Source of the DNA: Polytrichum commune
Taxonomy: Eukaryota > Streptophyta > Polytrichopsida > Polytrichales > Polytrichaceae
Direction of reading: 5' to 3'
Length of the DNA stretch: 64,000 nt
NCBI GenBank assembly: GCA_950295325.1
Contig: OX485809.1
Coordinates: 2,978,001 to 3,042,000 of the forward strand
Translations under genes and position numbers: made by a program
Notes under the pieces: model-generated
Told to the model about the DNA's origin: nothing
What the model saw: the letters and a program-made list of their open reading frames with translations, nothing else
Databases searched by the model: none
In this document: positions 57,205-64,000 of the stretch, one piece after another
How the letters are laid out: each line of letters starts with the position of its first letter
How positions within the stretch are numbered: the stretch's first letter is position 1

Positions 57205-58040
57205 TAATGTGATGGAAATCTTAATTAGGAATCAATCTAGTCAAATAAACACTCTCGACTGTTTTTTCTTTTTCTTTTTTTTACAAATAACATAGCATTT
57301 ACATGTTATTAAAACGACTTTGGATAGATTGGCCCCTACTTTAGGTTCACAAACTCCACTCAAGTCTACTTTGACCCTATTGAAATGAATTACTTCCATT
57401 ACTCAATTGTAGGCCAATGCACCGCGGGGTTAGGAATCTAACGGGCATTATGCCCTTTTCTTTTGGGAGGCTCTTACAAAGTCAACAATACTTAGACCAA
57501 GTATTGTTCATTGCTTCCCCATCAAAAACCAACACCTACACCAACCCAACTTGCCCAACAAAAATGTCAGTTTATTTTCTTATAAATGTACACATTATCG
57601 CCCCGATGGCCATGCAACGAGGGTCCCATGTATGTTGCAATACCTATCATGTCAACTAAGGATAGAGCTAGCCAAGTCTACTCCGATTAGACCATGCTTG
57701 TCACCATGAATAAATCAAATCACATTATTGCAAAATTTGTGGGTTATGTCAACCTCTCACTTCCCACTCCCCTTTTAGAAGTAGAGAAGAAGTGAGAGGT
57801 TGAGTAATGTCATGTAACAACAAACTTAAGAGCGGCATTTTTTTACCCCCCCCCCCCATCCCCAACATGGTAGGTGTTATGAATTGATTACATGCACAAA
57901 TTATTCAAAGAATGGAAAATAAGAACCATAGATTCCCTACATTCACTACAGTACTTACCTAGGTATATTCAATAGGATAACAACATAATTTGGCTAATGT
58001 AGTGCCAGTGGAGAATTGGTGTGCCACTCTAATAAAAGGG
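57205..58040. other. no gene seen
   Basis: Contains a run of about 13 C near 57,846-57,859 and short frames only. Confidence 0.4.
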
Positions 58041-58043
58041 CCA

Positions 58044-58292
58044 CAACTACGTCCACCTCTTTGAGTCAGGTCCCACCACTATTATCAAGGTAAAGGGAGT
58101 CTAGTAAAAGATGGCCCCATAGATTTGTGGTTTATTCATCTCATGTGTGTCCCCAAGACTAATTTGAGACTTTTGGAATCAAAGTCCCCCCTCCAAAATA
58201 AAAAAATAAAGCATGTATGCTATAGAATTGCTTGCATTTTCACCTCATGTAAGACTGGTACGGCCGAGCTCAAAGATGTGCCACCTTTGAGA
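58044..58292. mobile_element. MITE related to 3,631-3,896 (copy 3)
   Basis: CCACCTCTTTGAGTCAGGTC is mirrored by GGCCGAGCTCAAAGATGTGC, with CAAGGTAAAGG and GCATTTTCACCTCATG inside as in the 3,631 copy. Confidence 0.55.
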
Positions 58293-58649
58293 GTAACTTA
58301 GCACCATGTGTGCCATGCTCAAGGCTATGTTTGTCACATGGGGATAACATAACAATTTATATGGATCAACAATGACACTCGTACCATGGTCACCAACTTA
58401 CACCATATTGTACTAGCCAAGACTTGAAGAGTTCAAGAGAAGCAATTGATTTATTAGTTTCCAAGGTTTCTTTTTGTCAAAAAAAATGGCATGCATTCAT
58501 AAGCAAGTCATCACCAAGTGTACTCATGTAACATGTTGGGTACAACAAAACCCAATCATGGTGACTGACACCAAGTCATCAACAAACAATTTCCCTCTAC
58601 GTTCTATATTGGTGGGCATGTCATGACCATCCTCTCCTTCAATCACAAT

Positions 58650-58945
58650 CATCTAGTTGGAGCTATGTGATTCCAACTTCATTCATTCATTCATTCATTT
58701 ATTCTTTTAGTTGGATTTATCTAATTCTAATTTGATCCATTCAATCATTTTTCTAGCTGGAACCGTCTAGTCGTACCTTTATTTATGTATTCATTGAGAG
58801 TTGTCAAGCTCTAATGAATAACATCCATCCGTTGGGAGTTGTCTAACTCCAATTCATATCTTCTAGTTGAGTTATCCCGTGCACAATTCCTTCATGGGTT
58901 GTCTGACCCAATTATTCCTCCAGAGTTGTTGGACTTCAAACAACA
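58650..58945. repeat. degenerate array of self-complementary units
   Basis: Units of 50-70 bp each carry a small inverted pair such as AGTTGGAGCTATGTGATTCC with AACT, GGAGTTGTCTAACTCC or GGGTTGTCTGACCC. They are separated by TTCATTC-rich spacers (an ATTC run lies near 58,682-58,700). Confidence 0.5.
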
Positions 58946-59299
58946 TTTGCTCACATGCTAAGTACATCAAAGTATGGTTAGCGTTTTTTTCTTGCATAAT
59001 CAATCAATAAATCTTTGACTCAAGGCACATCACACCCCACAAGCCTACCTAGTGCCATCTCATGTTTTCCTTACTTGACATGAAGATTTTTGTATATTCA
59101 AGAATAGAAAGGTATAAATCCCATAAGATTTTGTTTTGATTTGGAGACCATCACTTCAAGAAAGATTTGATGTTTGTAGAAGGTCATTAAGACTTGAGGG
59201 AGAGACCTTTGTTTTTGGTCAAATATAAGATAAGTGGCCTACATTTTGTTACTTATTTAATCAAACGCCTATAGGTATTTGAGTGGTGTGCATGTGATG

Positions 59300-60560
59300 C
59301 ACTTCCTCATATCCTTAGCAAAGTTCTTATTAAACAAGCAATGAAGTGGTGTGAAAGACATCCACAAACCATTTGCCAAGAATGAAGCTTCCAAATAATG
59401 TTCACCCCATACCTCCAAACCCTTTGCACAAGGGGGCACTCAAAACATGTGTGAGCTATGGTCTCCATATCCAAGGGGGTGCTATAGATTTTTATACTTG
59501 TAGCATGTGGGTGCACAATAGGGGTATTACTTGTGATTGTGGTTTTCAAAATACGCATAAGGTGAGGGTATTTTTTCTTGGCAACGTAAATATGTGTTGA
59601 GTGTGAAACGCATTATGGACATCGGACCCGTATGTAAATCTACAACAATGGCATAAATATATAGAAGATTATAGAATGTTAGATAAGGCTTAAGCTGGGG
59701 GACAAATATCCAACATCCTCGTATTTCATCCGGTTTATGAATAGTTTATTCATTCACAACCATTGCACGTCACCAACCAAACACCTTGGGTTTGGATATT
59801 GATTTCAATGTGATGGTTATCTTAGGAGTAAGTGTTTGAACATGGTAGACTTGAAAAATATAAACATGTTGGCTACATTGGCGTTCACGGAGGAACCAGC
59901 TGGTTCGGGTTACATCCAATGGATGAAAGAGTTTTCCGCGGCTTCATAAAGAAATAATAAAGTATTTTTACCTACAAATATTGGAGTACCTCTCTTTAGT
60001 GAAGGGTGTACCCCTCATGTCCCCATAGAGACATGATTATAGCATATACATCTAAGATCAGTTTCAGAAAAATCTCGTTGCACCATGTGTTGACTGCCAC
60101 AACTTTTTTGGAGAATATACCGAAGGATAACAAACTCTTTCTTTCTTTCTTTCTTAAACTTGAGCTTGTGCAACATTCAACCCCAACAAGGAACGAAATT
60201 GGGTAGGATCTCATTCTTCCACTCCTAAAATATTGGCGAGATGAGAGCCTCTCACTTTTGTAAGCCATTCTCACCCATTTTTGGCGAAGCACTCCTTGAA
60301 TATGGTGTTTTGTGGCCACCCTCGTTACATTGGCTAGAAATAAAACGTCATCCACCTTGGCAAAGTAAATGATGAAGAAGTGATTCTCCTTGCCTTTAAC
60401 AACATTGTCAATACTAACATACTACATTCACCCTTGAAAACCATTAAGAGCAAAACGGGGACCTATAGTCTTTGTTCATCTTTCATTAGTAAACCTTATG
60501 GGAACGTACCAAGCAATTGCATGACCCCACTTATCCTCTTGAGTGCATCCAATCCTATTT
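59300..60560 (-). pseudogene. non-LTR retrotransposon (LINE) remnant
   Basis: On the minus strand, VDDVLFLANVTRVATKHHI at about 60,355-60,300 resembles the reverse-transcriptase active-site region around FADD. Further on, VNTWCNEIFLKLILDVYA resembles the maturase-like part. METIAHTCFECPLVQRVWRY at about 59,470-59,411 is the ET..H..F.CP....VW signature of the zinc-binding domain that follows LINE reverse transcriptases. Order and strand agree. Many stops and frameshifts show it is dead. Confidence 0.65.
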
Positions 60561-60643
60561 AGCAGTCCATAATCTTTGCAAGGTAACCTTTCGCTTCCTT
60601 CATATTATTGACCTTTCAAGTTCCATTTACCATAGACTGACTA

Positions 60644-60981
60644 CACTAAATAGGTAGATTAGTGTTGGAAACACTAATAGTCGACGAAAATGCTAAATGT
60701 AAATTGTCTCTATAGTGTTAGAACACTAAATGTCAACTCTAACACTATTTGTACCAAGTAGTAACTTTAAATATTTACATGAGCGCATTTAGTGTTAGAT
60801 GATATTTTGTAAATCTTGGATTGAAGAATTGAAGGAAGAAGAATATGAGAACCTCGTAAAAGGTATAATTTGTTCAAACCTTATTCAAACACTAATTGTA
60901 ATATCAGTTGAAAATTAGTGTTTTAGGTAACTATTGCATCTAACACTAATCTTCATCTAACACTAATTTACCTATTTAGTG
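60644..60981. mobile_element. CACTAAATAGG-type MITE, TA target duplication, 338 bp
   Basis: CACTAAATAGGTAGATTAGT lies inside TA at 60,642-60,643, and its near-perfect inverted form ACTAATTTACCTATTTAGTG lies inside TA at 60,982-60,983. It shares the CACTAAATA terminus and a TTAGTGTTRGA inner word with the 33,577 family, but the interior differs. AACACTAAAT-type words recur throughout. Confidence 0.85.
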
Positions 60982-61469
60982 TACTTCTTATGAAAGTTTA
61001 CACGCGCACAACCAAATTCATACTACAAACGACATCAAAGTATTAGAACTCTCCGATTCTTTATATTCCCAAATCTATGGTCTCATCATAATTCTGCAAT
61101 CTCAAGCACTTGTCTTCCTAAGTGGTTTTGCACACAAACTATAGTCTTCACCTTGCTACTTAGGGTTGATTCCATAAGACAATTATTTATAGCACGGCCA
61201 TCAACTAAATCAAACATAACATGTCCTTATTATTATTTACCAAATTAATTCCCTCAGTTTGATGGTGGTGAATTGGTCTTGAAGTCTCACAAATCTCCCT
61301 CTTGTTATGGCCTCTCTCTAGTTATGTTAGACAATAGTTTGTATTGACAGTATGAGAGTATTATCCCCTAGATGAATTGGACAGAGGGACATTAACCGAA
61401 CAATGTCTAAACCGATTGGTGACACATTTCCGTTGGAGCAATGACCTTGTTAATTAATGCAATGCGGAA

Positions 61470-61769
61470 TTGCTAAAATTTGTGCAAATATTATCTTCTA
61501 TTTGTGAACACCGAGGTATGCACGAAGCTTGGGTTTTTTGTGGCAGTGACCGGGAATTCATGATTAATTGGCCAATTCTAATGTCACTATGGCAAGGCAT
61601 ACTTGTGATCCCAACTAGCATTGTTGTTTGTGAGCATGATTTTTCGAAGCGGAATTGGGTTAAGAGCGAAAAGAGAACTAGACTCAACCTTGACACACTA
61701 GATGCTTCGATGAGGGTTAGTTTAAATGGGTTTGGAGTTGAATTCGTGAATTGGGATGGCATTTTTTAA
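61470..61769 (+). pseudogene. hAT transposase C-terminal dimerisation domain remnant
   Basis: The 99-codon open frame contains WQGILVIPTSIVVCEHDFS, then NWVKSEKRTRLNLDTLDASM and RVSLNGFGVEFVNWD. This is the hATC order: a hydrophobic L..IPTS..V.E..FS block, K...R..L....LD..MR, and the SLNG..V tail. There is no ATG at the front and the catalytic part upstream is gone, so it is a 3' remnant. CACTACAAGAAG near 61,813 may be an unrelated transposon end. Confidence 0.75.
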
Positions 61770-62129
61770 TCTTGGAAAACCGCCATAAGAACCAACAAGC
61801 GTAGGACATTGTCACTACAAGAAGTGGAGTTAGATGGTTAATTCTTAATTCTTCACATTATATTGGAAGCATGTACCATGTAATTCATGCGCAAGTTTAA
61901 TACGAGTTTTGTATTTCATTTCTATATTCTAGGATCGAAGTATTGGATTTGAACCAACTCTTCAACTGAAGGCCTGAAATTTGAGAGCCCTTCAAAATGA
62001 AACTCATACGAGGGCTTTAATCTTGAACATTGGCTACAAGATGAGGTTTTGAGAGTCAATTCATAAAGTCACACAAAATGATCAAAGCTTAAATTAACAT
62101 GCTACAATCTAGTCGGGTTGGGCTACATA

Positions 62130-62405
62130 TACTTATTTTATAGCTTGTCAAACTATGATATGTTGGCCAAGCTAACCTTCTATAGGCTTATCCAAAATTT
62201 GGGTGGTCACGGGTTCCATCTATAAACTTTTTTTAGATAATAAAAGCTCACTCAATGTTTTTAAAATTGAAAGAGGGGGTCCCAAGGAGTTTCACCCAAC
62301 TTTAAAATTTTGGCTTTGGCATTAGATGAGCTAATGAGCTCTTAATTAATAAAAAAGTCTCTCAAAGAAGGATGAAAGTCCTAGTTCGGTTGTCTTTACT
62401 GGATT
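62130..62405 (+). repeat. dispersed repeat, copy 4 of 4
   Basis: Diverged copy of the 3,033 family with TTTCACCCAACTTTAAA and the GAGCTAATGAGCTCTTAAT region seen in the 34,000 copy. Confidence 0.5.
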
Positions 62406-62689
62406 TTATGGATAACTTCAATATATGCTACATATATTATACCATTGAGGTTCATGATTTCATATTTGGCATCAACTTCTATGTTAAGTTAGACTCTAAA
62501 ACTTGAAACTTAGCTAAGGTACGTGGGGTCTATGTGATCATTCTTCTCAACTAAATATATATATATTATAGTGGTACATGACAAGGCTTCTAGTTAAGAC
62601 TAATAACCAAAAAAAAATTGTTATGTGAGATTAGACTATATGCTTAGAACAAAGACATAGATTTTAGTTGAATGTCATATATAATTGGG

Positions 62690-62957
62690 AGGGCTCCATG
62701 TGATGGAGAGAGGGAATTATCACGTACAAGCATACCTCTCATTCATCCAACATAAAAGCCATGAAATATTATGCAATCCAAAGGGTTTTTTTGGGTTGAT
62801 CTAACACCAAAAATAGTTTTAAGATCCCAAATTAGTTTGGTCCAAGTCATTTGAGATGAATTGGCCACACACCTCTAGGGGGTCATTTTTTTTTATGTTG
62901 GATGGATGAGAAGTACGCTCATATGCAATAATTCCCTCTCTCTCCCGATGTGATCAC
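62690..62957. mobile_element. MITE with ~60-bp inverted repeats
   Basis: GAGAGAGGGAATTATCACGT to CATCCAACATAAAA at the left is mirrored by TTTATGTTGGATGGATGAGA to AATTCCCTCTCTCTC at the right. A partial copy is at 55,545 and an arm fragment at 33,376-33,440. Confidence 0.7.
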
Positions 62958-62959
62958 TT

Positions 62960-64000
62960 GCACGTTTAAAAGTTAATGATCTTGTATCACTTTGACCTCC
63001 TACAACTTGTGCATCTCAACTTGACTTTGAAATTTGAAATAACAACCTTTGTGGTCCGTAGTACCTAGTCGATAAAGACAACTCTTGATCCAATCCAACA
63101 TCATTTGTTATTTGTGGAGTGGGGCATACTTAATAATGGCCATTGGGCGGACCTGGGCAAGTGGTAGATGGCCATGAGTTGGGTCAACCCAATGGCCATT
63201 ATCTAATGTAAATTCCACTAGGAGGAAATTATGCACATTATCTAGAGCTTTTGTAAACACTATTTGAATAATATGACCTTTTTGAGTGAGATAAATGTGT
63301 TTGAATGTGTGGTTCACCTTAAGAAACTTCGGGAGGACAATGTAACCTCTTCCGAATGGAAATTACATGTCCCAGGTAGAACCACATACATGAAATCAAA
63401 GTTTTGGATGGTAGTTGGCTTATAGGCTATATTCTTAGGACACATTAACCCTTAGAGGACTAAGGTTGTGTTTAAATGGGATAAATGACAATTTCTACAT
63501 ACCCCCAACAAGAATTGAAGTAACCTATATGTGATCCATGATCCTAAACCACTCTATATAACACCTTGAGACCCGGAGAGGGCCTCTTAGACCTTTAAGA
63601 GCTAAGTTAAAGGCCATATAAGTGAAGTACACTTTGAGTGTTTTTGTAAGGAAATTAACCTTGTTGTCTTCATGTCGAAGACTTACATATGGCATGTTGA
63701 ACTTGTTAAACTTATTTCCATTGACTTGGGATGGTTAGTCATCATGATCTGGTTTCGAGAAACTTGGGGTTTGAAATATCCTTTGATGGACCTTACTTTC
63801 AAACTCAAGATTGGTACCTCAAAGTAAGAGAAGTTTTTTCTTGAGTGGGGACCGCCGAGACTTGGCAGGATAGTGATGCCACGTAAAGTAATTTTAAAAC
63901 TCTTGGACCTAGACCCTAATGCAAAGCCCTTGGGTCCAAATGTTTACTTTCAACCAATAAGATTGCTTGATTTTGATGTTTTTGGGTCTTGGACCTAGTG
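62960..64000. other. no gene seen
   Basis: Apart from the palindrome at 63,114-63,221, only short frames are present. Confidence 0.4.
63114..63221. repeat. imperfect palindrome (small MITE)
   Basis: TAATAATGGCCATTGGGCGG and AACCCAATGGCCATTATCTA are inverted, and outer GTGGAGT and AATTCCAC extend the pairing. A single arm of the same family lies near 38,128-38,160. Confidence 0.6.

Noticed and set aside
1-64000. CRISPR array or prokaryotic operon structure
   Set aside because: No regularly spaced short repeats with unique spacers exist; the direct-repeat arrays are minisatellites, and the genes are spliced plant genes.

Overview
This is nuclear DNA from a land plant or a close streptophyte relative. 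The two confident genes belong to plant families: a LysM receptor-like kinase of the LYR class and a protein with a Dof-type zinc finger. The remaining DNA is AT-rich, gene-poor and full of small non-autonomous transposons, short retroposons and decayed transposase or reverse-transcriptase pieces. I cannot name the species. A non-seed lineage is a guess, not a demonstration.

Layout. Positions 1-39,000 hold no intact host gene that I can support. They contain two pogo/Lemi1-like elements with TA target duplications (320-944 and 10,242-11,017) that keep opposite ends of a transposase. Two copies of a 372-bp tRNA-derived SINE have perfect 13-bp target-site duplications. A cluster of nested MITEs lies at 5,963-7,629, and at least ten other inverted-repeat families are scattered around. 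Positions 39,040-40,065 are a ~100-bp-unit minisatellite lying directly upstream of a single-exon gene at 40,945-41,718. That gene encodes a 257-aa protein with one clear Dof finger and two further Dof-like Cys4 fingers. This three-finger layout is the most novel thing I see.

Positions 41,900-50,000 hold an exon-like minus-strand reading frame, a rearranged local duplication and a Ty1/copia RNase H remnant. The LYR gene runs on the minus strand at 50,150-54,195. It has one coding intron, and splice signals suggest a second intron in the 5' UTR. Its kinase has lost the DFG aspartate, so it is probably a signalling pseudokinase that binds chitin-type oligosaccharides outside the cell and works with a catalytically active partner. 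Positions 55,500-64,000 return to repeats: an insertion with 9-bp target duplications, a LINE remnant, a hAT transposase tail and more MITEs.

The two genes show no obvious functional link. Repeat boundaries were read by eye from terminal inverted repeats, duplicated flanks or matching copies. Outer edges given for half copies are approximate.
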